A DNA stretch of 64,000 nt from Winogradskyella schleiferi (GTDB lineage: Bacteria > Bacteroidota > Bacteroidia > Flavobacteriales > Flavobacteriaceae). Positions 54,528-64,000 of the stretch are shown here, in pieces. A model generated the notes under the pieces. That model was not told where the DNA came from and did not search any database. It was given only the letters and a program-made list of their open reading frames with translations. Both the position numbers and the translations under genes were made by a program. The first letter of the stretch is position 1. Each line of letters opens with the position of its first letter. The stretch is taken from contig NZ_CP053351.1 in NCBI RefSeq assembly GCF_013394655.1, positions 744,001 through 808,000 of the forward strand, read 5' to 3'.

Positions 54528-55052
54528 ATGTATCAAAAATATAAAAACGCAGAGCTTGTTAAACCAGGCGGATTAGAATTAAAAGATCGCTTAGTTGGCG
54601 TTCAGCGTGTAACTAAAGTAACAAAAGGTGGTAGAGCATTTGGTTTTTCTGCAATTGTTGTTGTAGGTGACGAAACAAATGTCGTAGGACAAGGTTTAGG
54701 GAAATCTAAAGATGTTGCTACTGCAATTGCAAAAGCCGTTGAAGATGCTAAGAAAAACTTAGTAAGAATTCCTATTCTTAAAGGAACCATACCACACGAG
54801 CAAAAAGGTAAGTATGGTGGAGCAAGAGTTAACATCATTCCAGCTGCACCTGGTACAGGAGTTATTGCAGGTGGTGCGGTAAGAATTGTTCTTGAAGCAG
54901 TAGGTGTACACGATGTATTATCTAAGTCTCAAGGATCTTCAAACCCTCATAATGTGGTAAAAGCGACTTTTGATGCTTTATTACAATTAAGAGATGCTAA
55001 GTCTGTAGCTAAAGAACGTGGAATTTCACTTGAAAAAGTGTTTAACGGATAA
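54528..55052 (+). CDS. rpsE: 30S ribosomal protein S5
   Basis: Accuracy and mRNA-entry protein, 174 residues. [22 protein letters not shown], then [42 protein letters not shown]; spectinomycin-type loop residues (TKGGR) look intact. Confidence 0.98.
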   Translation: MYQKYKNAELVKPGGLELKDRLVGVQRVTKVTKGGRAFGFSAIVVVGDETNVVGQGLGKSKDVATAIAKAVEDAKKNLVRIPILKGTIPHEQKGKYGGARVNIIPAAPGTGVIAGGAVRIVLEAVGVHDVLSKSQGSSNPHNVVKATFDALLQLRDAKSVAKERGISLEKVFNG

Positions 55053-55063
55053 TCAAGGACAAG

Positions 55064-55246
55064 ATGGCAAAGAAGATTAAAGTAACTAAAGTAAAAAGTG
55101 CAATCAATCGTACTAAAAGACAAAAGCAAACATTGGAAGCTTTAGGTCTTAATAAGATTGGTCAAGTAAAAGAGCACGAAGCTACATCAAGTATTCTTGG
55201 TATGGTTAAGAAAGTTGAACATTTAGTTTCTGTAGAAGAAGCTTAA
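55064..55246 (+). CDS. rpmD: 50S ribosomal protein L30
   Basis: Small 23S rRNA-binding protein, 60 residues. KIKVTKVKSAINRTKRQKQTLEALGLNK matches the L30 core. Confidence 0.96.
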   Translation: MAKKIKVTKVKSAINRTKRQKQTLEALGLNKIGQVKEHEATSSILGMVKKVEHLVSVEEA

Positions 55247-55261
55247 AAATATAACTTAAAA

Positions 55262-55714
55262 ATGGATTTAAGTAATTTAAAACCTGCAGAAGGTTCAGTA
55301 AAAAGTCAAGGAAAACGTATTGGACGTGGACAAGGATCTGGTAAAGGTGGTACTGCAACACGTGGTCACAAAGGAGCTAAGTCGCGTTCTGGTTATTCTA
55401 AGAAATTAGGATTTGAAGGTGGTCAAATGCCTTTACAACGACGTGTTCCTAAATTTGGATTTACTAATATTAATAGAGTAGAATATCAAGGTATAAACTT
55501 AGATACTTTACAACAGTTAGTAGATGAAAAGAAAATTAAAGATAGTGTTGATTTTGAATCTTTAGTATCTATGGGATTAGCCGGTAAAAATGAGCTGGTG
55601 AAAATCTTGGGTAGAGGAGAGTTAAAAGCAAAATTAACAGTAACTGCTCATAAATTTACTGCTACGGCAAAAGCTGCTATTGAAGCTGCTGGTGGTGAAG
55701 CTGTAACTTTATAA
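55262..55714 (+). CDS. rplO: 50S ribosomal protein L15
   Basis: Late-assembly 50S protein, 150 residues. MDLSNLKPAEGSVKSQGKRIGRGQGSGKGGT-type Gly/Lys-rich start, GFEGGQMPLQRRVPKFGF and a C-terminal alpha/beta domain. It ends 9 nt before secY. Confidence 0.97.
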   Translation: MDLSNLKPAEGSVKSQGKRIGRGQGSGKGGTATRGHKGAKSRSGYSKKLGFEGGQMPLQRRVPKFGFTNINRVEYQGINLDTLQQLVDEKKIKDSVDFESLVSMGLAGKNELVKILGRGELKAKLTVTAHKFTATAKAAIEAAGGEAVTL

Positions 55715-55723
55715 GATTATAGG

Positions 55724-57088
55724 ATGAAAATAATAGAAACATTAAAAAACGTTTGGAAAATCACAGAACTTAAGGATAGAATTATTCTAACCTTAGGTTT
55801 ACTTTTGGTTTATCGTTTTGGTGCTCAGGTTGTGCTACCTGGTATCAATATTGATGCTCTAGGTGGTTTACAAGAGGGAACTTCTAGTGGAATCTTAGGG
55901 TTGCTTAATGCCTTTACAGGTGGAGCGTTTGCTAACGCATCTGTATTTGCATTGGGTATTATGCCTTATATTTCGGCTTCCATTGTGGTTCAGTTAATGG
56001 GTATTGCGATTCCTTATTTACAGAAACTTCAGAAAGAAGGTGCTAGTGGGCAAAAGAAAATTACCCAAATAACACGTTGGTTAACCATTGGTATTTGTTT
56101 AGTGCAGGCGCCTGGTTATTTAGCAAGTATTCCAGCATTATCTGGAGCAACTTCTATGGGTGTTTTGTTAGTACCTGGATTTAGTGAAAATATCTTTTAC
56201 TTCTCATCAGTAATCATTCTAGTAACAGGTTGTGTATTCGCTATGTGGTTAGGAGAAAAAATTACTGATAAAGGGATTGGTAATGGTATTTCATTATTGA
56301 TTATGGTTGGTATCATCGCCACATTACCTCAATCGTTTGTTCAGAATATGTATTCTCGACTTGAAGGCGGTAATGGTGGATTCATGATGATATTAATAGA
56401 ATTGGTTATCTGGTTCTTAATCATTCTAGCATCAGTATTCTTGGTAATGGCGGTGAGAAAGATTGCTGTACAATATGCAAGAAGAACGGCTTCTGGCGGT
56501 TATGAAAAGAATGCATTTGGTTCGCGTCAGTTTTTACCATTAAAGCTTAATGCCTCTGGTGTAATGCCAATTATCTTTGCACAAGCGATTATGTTTGTTC
56601 CGGGTTTAATTGGAGAATCATCTTGGTTAAAGGATACGAGCGCAGGAATCTGGATGCAATCTAATTTCTCAGATATGTTTGGATTCTGGTATAATTTAGT
56701 ATTTGCCTTATTAATTATAATATTTACGTATTTCTATACGGCAATTACAGTACCAACCAATAAAATGGCTGATGATCTTAAACGTAGTGGTGGATTTATT
56801 CCAGGCATACGTCCTGGGTCTGAAACCTCTGAGTATTTAGATAAAATTATGTCGCAGATTACCTTACCAGGTTCTATATTCTTAGCATTGGTGGCTATTT
56901 TTCCAGCATTTGTTATGAAATTAATGAACGTACAACCAGGTTGGGCATTGTTCTTTGGTGGTACATCACTCTTAATTATGGTTGGTGTAGCTATTGATAC
57001 CATGCAACAGATTAATTCTTATTTATTGAATAAGCATTATGATGGCTTGATGAAGACAGGTAAGAATAGAAAAGCGGTTGCGCAATAA
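55724..57088 (+). CDS. secY: Preprotein translocase subunit SecY
   Basis: Channel-forming subunit of the Sec translocon, 454 residues with about ten membrane helices. Features: the plug region GLQEGTSSGILGLLNAFTGGAFANASVFALGIMPYI, and the C-terminal cytosolic loop PTNKMADDLKRSGGFIPGIRPGSETSEYLDKIM where ribosome and SecA bind. The position inside the spc block is universal. Confidence 0.98.
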   Translation: MKIIETLKNVWKITELKDRIILTLGLLLVYRFGAQVVLPGINIDALGGLQEGTSSGILGLLNAFTGGAFANASVFALGIMPYISASIVVQLMGIAIPYLQKLQKEGASGQKKITQITRWLTIGICLVQAPGYLASIPALSGATSMGVLLVPGFSENIFYFSSVIILVTGCVFAMWLGEKITDKGIGNGISLLIMVGIIATLPQSFVQNMYSRLEGGNGGFMMILIELVIWFLIILASVFLVMAVRKIAVQYARRTASGGYEKNAFGSRQFLPLKLNASGVMPIIFAQAIMFVPGLIGESSWLKDTSAGIWMQSNFSDMFGFWYNLVFALLIIIFTYFYTAITVPTNKMADDLKRSGGFIPGIRPGSETSEYLDKIMSQITLPGSIFLALVAIFPAFVMKLMNVQPGWALFFGGTSLLIMVGVAIDTMQQINSYLLNKHYDGLMKTGKNRKAVAQ

Positions 57089-57167
57089 GAGAAAAAATTA
57101 GAATGTCAGGTTTTAAAAATTTAGGCAAGGTATTTGCAATTTAAAGACTGAATACTAAACATATATT

Positions 57168-57383
57168 ATGGCAAAACAAGCAGCAATAGAACAAGACGGA
57201 ACAATAATAGAAGCATTATCAAATGCGATGTTTCGTGTTGAATTAGAAAATGGTCATATAGTGACCGCACATATCTCTGGTAAAATGCGTATGCATTACA
57301 TTAAGTTGTTACCTGGAGATAAAGTAAAATTAGAAATGAGTCCTTACGATTTAACGAAGGCTCGTATAACATATAGATACTAA
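57168..57383 (+). CDS. infA: Translation initiation factor IF-1
   Basis: OB-fold factor occupying the A site during initiation, 71 residues. [30 protein letters not shown] and [29 protein letters not shown] are classic. It is 79 nt after secY, a gap longer than usual for this block. Confidence 0.98.
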   Translation: MAKQAAIEQDGTIIEALSNAMFRVELENGHIVTAHISGKMRMHYIKLLPGDKVKLEMSPYDLTKARITYRY

Positions 57384-57384
57384 T

Positions 57385-57424
57385 AGGTTCAAAATTCAAA
57401 GTTTAAAGTTTAAATGTTGAACCT
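57385..57424. repeat. Inverted repeat in the infA-rpmJ spacer
   Basis: AGGTTCAA (57385-57392) and TTGAACCT (57417-57424) form an 8-bp stem; between and after are direct TTTAAAG, AATATTGAAT-type units. Low-complexity spacer sequence in a tightly packed cluster; function not evident. Confidence 0.4.
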
Positions 57425-57454
57425 TGAATTAAGAATATTGAATATTGAATTATT

Positions 57455-57571
57455 ATGAAAGTAAGAGCATCAGTAAAGAAAAGAAGCGCAGACTGTAAAT
57501 TAGTGCGCAGAAAAGGTAGACTTTACGTCATTAACAAAAAGAATCCTAGATTCAAACAAAGACAAGGTTAA
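57455..57571 (+). CDS. rpmJ: 50S ribosomal protein L36 (zinc-independent type)
   Basis: A 38-residue gene, short enough to be missed by length filters. It reads [20 protein letters not shown] and goes on to end NPRFKQRQG. The family zinc site C-x2-C-x12-C-x4-H is reduced to one cysteine (C14), the other ligand positions being S11, N27 and R32, so this is the C-minus form. It ends 3 nt before rpsM. Confidence 0.97.
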   Translation: MKVRASVKKRSADCKLVRRKGRLYVINKKNPRFKQRQG

Positions 57572-57574
57572 ATT

Positions 57575-57949
57575 ATGGCAAGAATTGCAGGTGTAGACAT
57601 ACCAAAACAAAAAAGAGGAGTGATCTCTTTAACTTATATCTACGGTGTAGGTAGAAGTAGAGCAAAAGAAATTTTAGCTGAAGCTAAAGTTGACGAAAGC
57701 ACTAAAGTACAAGATTGGACTGACGACGAAATCGGAGCGATTCGTGAGGTTGTTGGATCATTTAAAATCGAAGGTGAATTACGTTCTGAAATGCAAATGA
57801 ACATTAAGCGATTAATGGATATTGGATGTTACAGAGGTATTCGTCATAGATCTGGTCTTCCACTAAGAGGACAACGTACTAAGAACAACTCTCGTACAAG
57901 AAAAGGTAGAAGAAAAACGGTTGCTAACAAAAAGAAAGTAACTAAATAA
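57575..57949 (+). CDS. rpsM: 30S ribosomal protein S13
   Basis: 30S head protein contacting P-site tRNA and the B1 bridge, 124 residues. [24 protein letters not shown] start, [35 protein letters not shown] end. A 101-nt spacer to rpsK follows. Confidence 0.98.
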   Translation: MARIAGVDIPKQKRGVISLTYIYGVGRSRAKEILAEAKVDESTKVQDWTDDEIGAIREVVGSFKIEGELRSEMQMNIKRLMDIGCYRGIRHRSGLPLRGQRTKNNSRTRKGRRKTVANKKKVTK

Positions 57950-58050
57950 TAAATAGTCTTTGGTCTTTAGACGTTGGAAAGAATCTGTTTGAAATTTAAC
58001 GGTTTAGGATTCTAGCGACTTTAAACTAATACTAAAAACTAAAAGTAAAC

Positions 58051-58434
58051 ATGGCAAAGGCAAGTACTAAAAAACGTAAAGTTATAGTTGATGCAATTGG
58101 AGAAGCGCATATCACAGCGTCTTTTAACAACATCATTATTTCTTTAACAAATAAAAAAGGTGACGTTATTTCTTGGTCATCAGCAGGTAAAATGGGTTTT
58201 AGAGGTTCTAAAAAGAATACACCTTACGCTGCACAATTAGCGGCAGAAGATGCTGCTGGTGTAGCAAAAGAAGCTGGTTTAAAGAAAGTAAAAGCGTACG
58301 TGAAAGGTCCTGGAAATGGTAGAGAATCTGCTATTAGATCTATTCACAATGCAGGAATTGAAGTTTCAGAAATTATCGATGTAACTCCAATGCCACATAA
58401 CGGTTGTCGTCCTCCAAAAAGACGTAGAGTATAA
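58051..58434 (+). CDS. rpsK: 30S ribosomal protein S11
   Basis: Platform protein near the Shine-Dalgarno helix, 127 residues. [37 protein letters not shown] and [42 protein letters not shown] are conserved. It ends 68 nt before a strong hairpin. Confidence 0.98.
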   Translation: MAKASTKKRKVIVDAIGEAHITASFNNIIISLTNKKGDVISWSSAGKMGFRGSKKNTPYAAQLAAEDAAGVAKEAGLKKVKAYVKGPGNGRESAIRSIHNAGIEVSEIIDVTPMPHNGCRPPKRRRV

Positions 58435-58452
58435 TAATAAATACTGTTTCAG

Positions 58453-58480
58453 TGTCATGCTGAGTGCAGTCGAAGCATCT
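58453..58480 (+). repeat. TGTCATGCTGAG-type intergenic repeat after rpsK
   Basis: TGTCATGCTGAGTGCAGTCG followed by AAGCATCT. It is a diverged copy of the element after rpsJ, again placed directly downstream of a ribosomal gene. Confidence 0.65.
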
Positions 58481-58502
58481 TTTTAGATGTAATGGAATTT
58501 TT

Positions 58503-58546
58503 AAAATAAACTAATTTCAATTGTACTATTGGGATTAGTTTATTTT
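58503..58546 (+). terminator. Strong hairpin between rpsK and rpsD
   Basis: AAAATAAACTAATTTCAAT pairs with ATTGGGATTAGTTTATTTT around TGTACT: 19 bp, including two G-U pairs, ending in TTATTTT. It has the form of a bidirectional terminator in the middle of the alpha operon. Confidence 0.7.
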
Positions 58547-58557
58547 GCATAAATTTG
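58529..58557 (+). promoter_or_regulatory. Internal promoter for rpsD-rpoA-rplQ
   Basis: TTG (58529-58531) lies in the right arm of the hairpin, 18-nt spacer, TAAATTTG (58550-58557), exact at -7. The predicted start near 58563 gives a leader of about 120 nt before rpsD. Confidence 0.7.
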
Positions 58558-58572
58558 CAAACTGAAAAATTT

Positions 58573-58593
58573 GAATTTATTTTAAATAAATTC
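58573..58593 (+). promoter_or_regulatory. Palindrome in the rpsD leader
   Basis: GAATTTATTT-T-AAATAAATTC, a perfect 10-1-10 inverted repeat some 10 nt into the predicted mRNA. S4 controls the alpha operon in E. coli and its own gene in Bacillus; whether this is an S4 site is unknown. Confidence 0.45.
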
Positions 58594-58681
58594 TTTAACA
58601 AGTATCAACCGAGAGGCTAACGGTCATAGAAGGATAAGATTAAGACCTTAATTCTATAATCACTCTCAAAACAAATTTAAA

Positions 58682-59287
58682 ATGGCAAGATATACTGGTC
58701 CTAAAACTAAAATCGCCCGTAAATTCGGACAAGCGATCTTCGGAGACGATAAAGCCTTCGAAAAAAGAAACTATCCTCCAGGACAGCACGGAAATAACCG
58801 TCGTCGTGGTAAAAAATCTGAATATGCTATCCAATTAATGGAGAAGCAAAAAGCAAAATATACGTATGGTATATTAGAAAAGCAATTCAGAAACATGTTC
58901 AAAAAAGCAACGGCTTCTAAAGGAATTACAGGTGAAGTATTACTTCAATTATGTGAATCTCGTTTAGACAATGTGGTTTACAGAATGGGTATTTCCCCTT
59001 CAAGAAGCGGCGCAAGACAATTAGTATCTCATAGACACATAACAGTAAATGGCGAAAAGGTAAACATTCCTTCTTACCAATTAAAGGCTGGTGATGTTGT
59101 TGGCGTTAGAGAAAAATCTAAATCTTTAGAAGCGATTCAAAATTCATTAGCTAATTCTAGCAATGTTTATGAATGGATTACTTGGAATACAGGATCGATG
59201 GAAGGAACATATGTTGCTATTCCAGAGAGAATTCAAATTCCAGAACAAATCAACGAGCAATTCATCGTTGAACTTTACTCTAAATAA
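58682..59287 (+). CDS. rpsD: 30S ribosomal protein S4
   Basis: Primary 16S rRNA-binding protein and fidelity factor, 201 residues. [20 protein letters not shown] start, [41 protein letters not shown] (S4 domain). First gene of the segment behind the internal promoter; 248 nt of non-coding DNA precede it. Confidence 0.98.
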   Translation: MARYTGPKTKIARKFGQAIFGDDKAFEKRNYPPGQHGNNRRRGKKSEYAIQLMEKQKAKYTYGILEKQFRNMFKKATASKGITGEVLLQLCESRLDNVVYRMGISPSRSGARQLVSHRHITVNGEKVNIPSYQLKAGDVVGVREKSKSLEAIQNSLANSSNVYEWITWNTGSMEGTYVAIPERIQIPEQINEQFIVELYSK

Positions 59288-59381
59288 TAAATAATCATAT
59301 TGGTATTTGGCCAAAGGATTTATTAGTGCTCTTCAAACTTATAAATCGCGCAACTGAATAACAATTAAAACGAAGACAAAA

Positions 59382-60374
59382 ATGGCAATATTAAATTTTC
59401 AGAAACCAGATAAAGTAATCATGATTGATTCTACTGATTTCGAAGGTAAATTCGAATTCAGACCTTTAGAACCAGGATACGGATTAACAGTTGGAAATGC
59501 TTTGCGAAGAGTATTATTATCTTCTTTAGAAGGTTTTGCAATAACTTCAGTTAGAATAGAAGGTGTAGATCACGAGTTTTCTACAATTTCTGGTGTAGTT
59601 GAAGATGTTACTGAAATGATTTTGAACTTAAAGCAAGTTAACTTTAAGCGTCAAATTGATGAAATCGATAACGAAACGGTTACAATTTCTATCTCTGGAC
59701 AAAATCAAATTACAGCTGGTGATTTTCAGAAGTTTATTTCTGGTTTCCAAGTATTAAATACAGATTTAGTAATCTGTAACTTAGATCCTAAAGTAAACAT
59801 CAATATGGAATTGACTATTGAAAAAGGAAGAGGTTATGTTCCTGCAGAAGAAAACAAAAAAGCATCTGCACCAATTGGAACAATCTTTACAGATTCAATT
59901 TTCACACCTATTCAGAATGTAAAGTATAGTATTGAAAACTTTCGTGTAGAGCAAAAAACGGATTACGAAAAATTAGTTTTCGAAATTTTAACAGACGGAT
60001 CAATCAATCCGAAAGATGCTTTAACTGAAGCTGCTAAAATATTGATTCACCATTTCATGTTATTCTCAGATGAGCGTATCACTCTTGAAGCTGATGAAAT
60101 TGCACAAACTGAAACTTATGATGAAGAATCACTTCACATGAGACAACTATTGAAAACTAAATTAGTTGATATGGACCTTTCCGTACGTGCGCTTAATTGT
60201 TTAAAAGCTGCAGAAGTTGATACTTTAGGTGATTTAGTATCATTCAACAAAAATGATTTAATGAAATTCAGAAACTTCGGTAAGAAGTCTTTAACTGAGC
60301 TAGAAGAACTAGTAAATGTAAAAGGGTTAAACTTCGGAATGGATTTAAGTAAATATAAATTAGATAAAGACTAA
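59382..60374 (+). CDS. rpoA: DNA-directed RNA polymerase subunit alpha
   Basis: Assembly platform of RNA polymerase, 330 residues. The N-terminal domain has [23 protein letters not shown] and [23 protein letters not shown]; the C-terminal domain (about 250-330) has [21 protein letters not shown] and [16 protein letters not shown], the UP-element and activator contact region. It is 94 nt behind rpsD. Confidence 0.98.
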   Translation: MAILNFQKPDKVIMIDSTDFEGKFEFRPLEPGYGLTVGNALRRVLLSSLEGFAITSVRIEGVDHEFSTISGVVEDVTEMILNLKQVNFKRQIDEIDNETVTISISGQNQITAGDFQKFISGFQVLNTDLVICNLDPKVNINMELTIEKGRGYVPAEENKKASAPIGTIFTDSIFTPIQNVKYSIENFRVEQKTDYEKLVFEILTDGSINPKDALTEAAKILIHHFMLFSDERITLEADEIAQTETYDEESLHMRQLLKTKLVDMDLSVRALNCLKAAEVDTLGDLVSFNKNDLMKFRNFGKKSLTELEELVNVKGLNFGMDLSKYKLDKD

Positions 60375-60528
60375 GGATTTTTGATATACGATTTACAATT
60401 GACGATTCTCAGAATCACTGATCGTAAATCTAAAATCGTAAATCTAAAATTAAATTAATAATCATATTTTGCTCTCTCATTGTTAATTAAAAAAAGAGAT
60501 TTGGTAGCAAGATGATAAATAGAAAGTC
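60375..60528. repeat. rpoA-rplQ spacer with palindrome and tandem repeat
   Basis: GATTCT-C-AGAATC (60404-60416) is a 6-1-6 palindrome. ATCGTAAATCTAAA occurs twice in tandem (60421-60434 and 60435-60448), and the inverse GATTTAC lies just upstream. No gene; function unknown. Confidence 0.5.
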
Positions 60529-61005
60529 ATGAGACACGGAAAAAAATTCAACCATTTAGGAAGACAAACAGCACACAGAAAAGCAATGTTAGCTAATATG
60601 GCTTGTTCATTAATTGAGCACAAACGTATTAACACTACAGTGGCTAAGGCAAAAGCTTTAAAGCAGTTTGTTGAACCAATGATTACTAAATCTAAAGCAG
60701 ATACGACACATAACAGACGTATTGTAATGGCTAAACTTAGACAAAAGGATGCTGTTGCGGAACTGTTCAGAGATGTTGCGCCAAAGATTGGTGATCGTCC
60801 AGGTGGATATACACGTATTATCAAATTAGGAAACCGATTAGGTGATAACGCAGATATGGCAATGATAGAGTTAGTAGATTACAACGAACTTTACTCGGCG
60901 GCTAAACCAGAGAAGAAAACACGTAGAAGTAGAAGAGGAGGAAGCAAAGCAAAGGCTGCTGCACCTGCTACTACCGAAACTAAAGCTTCAAACGAAGAAG
61001 AATAA
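60529..61005 (+). CDS. rplQ: 50S ribosomal protein L17 with C-terminal extension
   Basis: Tunnel-exit-side 50S protein, 158 residues. Core [51 protein letters not shown]. After about residue 125 it has a low-complexity tail rich in Lys, Arg, Ala and Thr ([20 protein letters not shown]), longer than the E. coli protein and usual in Bacteroidota. A clear terminator follows. Confidence 0.97.
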   Translation: MRHGKKFNHLGRQTAHRKAMLANMACSLIEHKRINTTVAKAKALKQFVEPMITKSKADTTHNRRIVMAKLRQKDAVAELFRDVAPKIGDRPGGYTRIIKLGNRLGDNADMAMIELVDYNELYSAAKPEKKTRRSRRGGSKAKAAAPATTETKASNEEE

Positions 61006-61036
61006 TCGAATGTTAATAACGATTAATAAATATAGA

Positions 61037-61069
61037 GGATAGACTTTTTAAGTTTATCCTTTTTTTTTT
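61037..61069 (+). terminator. Intrinsic terminator after rplQ
   Basis: GGATAGACTT-TTT-AAGTTTATCC: 10-bp stem with one G-U pair, then a run of ten T. Marks the end of the ribosomal cluster. Confidence 0.9.
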
Positions 61070-61111
61070 GAATTTTGTAGAACTTAAAGATAAATTTTAC
61101 TTGGTTGTATT

Positions 61112-61142
61112 GTCCCCTTGAGGGGACTTTAGGGGTGTTTTT
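61112..61142 (+). repeat. TCCCC-GGGGA palindromic repeat upstream of carA
   Basis: GTCCCC-TTGA-GGGGAC (61112-61127) followed by TTTAGGGGTGTTTTT. Same plan as the element read in frame in the A2M gene (5957-5993). Confidence 0.65.
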
Positions 61143-61194
61143 AAATCGTATTTAAAATTATTCTTCCAACTAATGTGACTCAACAACAAAACCA

Positions 61195-62298
61195 ATGAAA
61201 TACAAACAAAGAAAAAAAGCCTTAATCTTACTTGCAGACGGCACCATTTTTCATGGTAAGTCTATTGGAAAAGAAGGTTCGGCATTTGGCGAAGTCTGTT
61301 TTAACACAGGGACAACAGGCTATCAAGAGATATTTACAGACCCTTCATATTACGGTCAATTAATGGTAACTACCAATGCACATATTGGTAATTACGGCAC
61401 AAAGGCAGACGAAGTGGAATCTGATGATATTAAAATTGCAGGTTTGATTTGCAAAAATTTCAGTTTTAATTATTCCAGACCAGCTGCAGATGCTTCTTTA
61501 GAAGAATTCTTCGAAAAACACAATACGTTGGCCATTGCCGATGTAGATACAAGGGCTTTAGTTAGCTACATTAGGGATCATGGCGTTATGAATGCTGTAA
61601 TCACAACTGAGGTTGATAATATAGAGGAACTTAAAAAACAGTTAGCAGAACTCCCTTCAATGAAAGGATTAGAGCTAGCCTCTAAAGTCTCAACCAAAGA
61701 TCCTTATTTTGTTGGTGATGAAAATGCAACCTATAAAATTGCGGCCTTAGACATTGGTATCAAAAAGAACATTTTAAGAAATTTAGCAAAGCGAGATGCT
61801 TACATAAAAGTATTTCCATACAATACAAAATTCGAAGAGTTAGAAGCTTTCAATCCAGATGGTTATTTCTTATCTAATGGACCTGGTGACCCAGAACCCT
61901 TATCAGACGCCATTACTTTAACGAAAACCATTCTTTCTAAAAACAAACCTTTATTCGGTATTTGTTTAGGCCATCAAGTGATAGCCTTGGCCAATGGGAT
62001 TTCAACCTATAAGATGCACAATGGTCACAGAGGAATCAACCATCCTGTGAAGAATTTAATAACAGGAAAAGGCGAAATCACCTCTCAAAACCATGGATTT
62101 GCAATAAACAGAGAAGAAACAGAAGCAAATGGTAACGTTGAAATTACGCATGTACATTTAAATGACAATACAGTCGCAGGTTTAAAGATAAAGGACAAAA
62201 ACTGTTTCTCGGTTCAGTATCATCCAGAGGCCAGTCCTGGTCCAAATGATTCATTGTACCTCTTTGATCAGTTTATAGAGAATATGAAAAACGCCTAA
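61195..62298 (+). CDS. carA: Carbamoyl-phosphate synthase small (glutaminase) subunit
   Basis: Class-I glutamine amidotransferase subunit feeding ammonia to CarB for arginine and pyrimidine synthesis, 367 residues. N-terminal domain FHGKSIGKEGSAFGEVCFNTGTTGYQEI; nucleophile C257 in GICLGHQ, and the His/Glu of QYHPEASPGPND in the C-terminal GATase domain. carB is not in the window. The carA-eno neighbourhood behind rplQ is common in flavobacteria. Confidence 0.96.
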   Translation: MKYKQRKKALILLADGTIFHGKSIGKEGSAFGEVCFNTGTTGYQEIFTDPSYYGQLMVTTNAHIGNYGTKADEVESDDIKIAGLICKNFSFNYSRPAADASLEEFFEKHNTLAIADVDTRALVSYIRDHGVMNAVITTEVDNIEELKKQLAELPSMKGLELASKVSTKDPYFVGDENATYKIAALDIGIKKNILRNLAKRDAYIKVFPYNTKFEELEAFNPDGYFLSNGPGDPEPLSDAITLTKTILSKNKPLFGICLGHQVIALANGISTYKMHNGHRGINHPVKNLITGKGEITSQNHGFAINREETEANGNVEITHVHLNDNTVAGLKIKDKNCFSVQYHPEASPGPNDSLYLFDQFIENMKNA

Positions 62299-62319
62299 TA
62301 TCCTATAAGATTCAATACC

Positions 62320-62357
62320 AAAAACGCAATAAAACACCGCTTTTATTGCGTTTTTTT
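62320..62357 (+). terminator. Intrinsic terminator after carA
   Basis: AAAAACGCAATAAAA-CACCGC-TTTTATTGCGTTTTT: perfect 15-bp stem, 6-nt loop, then TT. Confidence 0.92.
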
Positions 62358-62518
62358 CGTTACGAAATGAGCATTCTCGATATTTCTAACATAGAGAACT
62401 TGTAATTCGCGAATTCAATCTGACCAAACTAAGACAATAAAATCTGCAGATTAAAAACATTATAGTAAATAGTATTCATAAATATGATTTTTGTTATGTT
62501 TTAAGCTATAGATTTTCG

Positions 62519-62526
62519 TAAATTTG
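62519..62526 (+). promoter_or_regulatory. -7 element of the eno promoter
   Basis: TAAATTTG, exact TAnnTTTG. The nearest TTG (62491-62493) is 25 nt away, longer than usual. A leader of about 100 nt to the ATG is predicted. Confidence 0.55.
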
Positions 62527-62550
62527 GGTAACCTGAAATTGGGCAACCTG
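62524..62550 (+). repeat. Direct repeat in the eno leader
   Basis: TTGGGTAACCTG (62524-62535) and TTGGGCAACCTG (62539-62550), 11 of 12 identical, spaced 15 nt start to start. The first copy overlaps the -7 box. Confidence 0.55.
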
Positions 62551-62581
62551 CAAGGCGTTGTACTGAATTAATTTCAGTATC

Positions 62582-62598
62582 TAAACCTGGTAGGTTTA
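62582..62598 (+). promoter_or_regulatory. Hairpin in the eno leader
   Basis: TAAACCT-GGT-AGGTTTA, perfect 7-3-7 stem 35 nt before the ATG. Confidence 0.45.
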
Positions 62599-62621
62599 AT
62601 TAAAAATATTAAGATAACTAA

Positions 62622-63926
<1,305 letters not shown>

Positions 63927-63948
63927 AAGTTGAATAAATTTTTTGAAT

Positions 63949-63981
63949 AAAATCCTGTTATTGTAAAATAGCAGGATTTTT
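63949..63981 (+). terminator. Intrinsic terminator after eno
   Basis: AAAATCCTGTTATT-GTAA-AATAGCAGGATTTT: 14-bp stem with one G-U pair, followed by T. Nothing further is seen to the window end. Confidence 0.85.
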
Positions 63982-64000
63982 CTGTATTTACACAATGATT

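Noticed and set aside
59306..59315. TTTGGCCAAA palindrome upstream of rpoA
   Set aside because: 10 nt only, expected by chance at this scale; not listed as a feature.

Overview
The window is AT-rich and carries marks of a marine member of the Flavobacteriaceae (Bacteroidota). These include a SusC/SusD pair, signal-peptide lipoproteins, little or no Shine-Dalgarno signal, and promoters with the Bacteroidota -33 TTG / -7 TAnnTTTG pattern. The gene order rpsL-rpsG-fusA-rpsJ-rplC...secY-infA-rpmJ-rpsM-rpsK-rpsD-rpoA-rplQ-carA-eno and the purH-mreB pair also fit. The genus cannot be fixed from sequence alone; Winogradskyella, Psychroserpens or Olleya relatives are plausible.

Layout. 1-2.4 kb: 5' part of mreB and purH (minus strand). 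2.5-3.7 kb: MacB/FtsX-type permease. 3.9-10.1 kb: a very large alpha-2-macroglobulin-family protein. 10.2-16.4 kb: a TPR protein, then a TetR regulator followed by ABC exporter, HlyD adaptor and TolC channel, probably one operon. 16.6-21.2 kb: mpl (peptidoglycan recycling), an unrecognised membrane protein and a secreted beta-helix protein. 21.2-26.7 kb (minus): Imm53-like protein, a long PLP-dependent Cys/Met-family enzyme, Dus, dienelactone hydrolase, PaiB-like and DUF1569 proteins. 26.8-30.4 kb: radC, polysaccharide-deacetylase-like protein, YjjG-like HAD phosphatase and a secreted unknown. 30.6-33.7 kb: rarA, a rhomboid protease and rlmB. 33.9-41.3 kb (minus): susC-susD-DUF5012-like-lipid-binding-like-arylsulfotransferase-like, a nutrient-uptake locus without a glycoside hydrolase. 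41.5-43.2 kb: Omp85-family outer-membrane protein.

43.4-61.0 kb is the str/S10/spc/alpha ribosomal supercluster, followed by carA and eno. It looks continuous, but hairpins with terminator character lie between rpsJ and rplC and between rpsK and rpsD. The second is followed directly by a near-consensus flavobacterial promoter, so the cluster is probably read as several transcription units.

The most interesting material is in non-coding and repeat structure: short palindromic intergenic repeats that recur across the window, two of which appear to sit in frame inside the alpha-2-macroglobulin gene; a 17-bp palindrome overlapping the -7 box of the tetR-exporter operon; a 23-nt palindrome in front of dus; and an ABC exporter whose nucleotide-binding domain has lost the LSGGQ signature and H-loop histidine. 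I found no CRISPR array, tRNA or rRNA gene, transposase or phage gene. The only gene-free stretch above 300 bases is the carA-eno interval.
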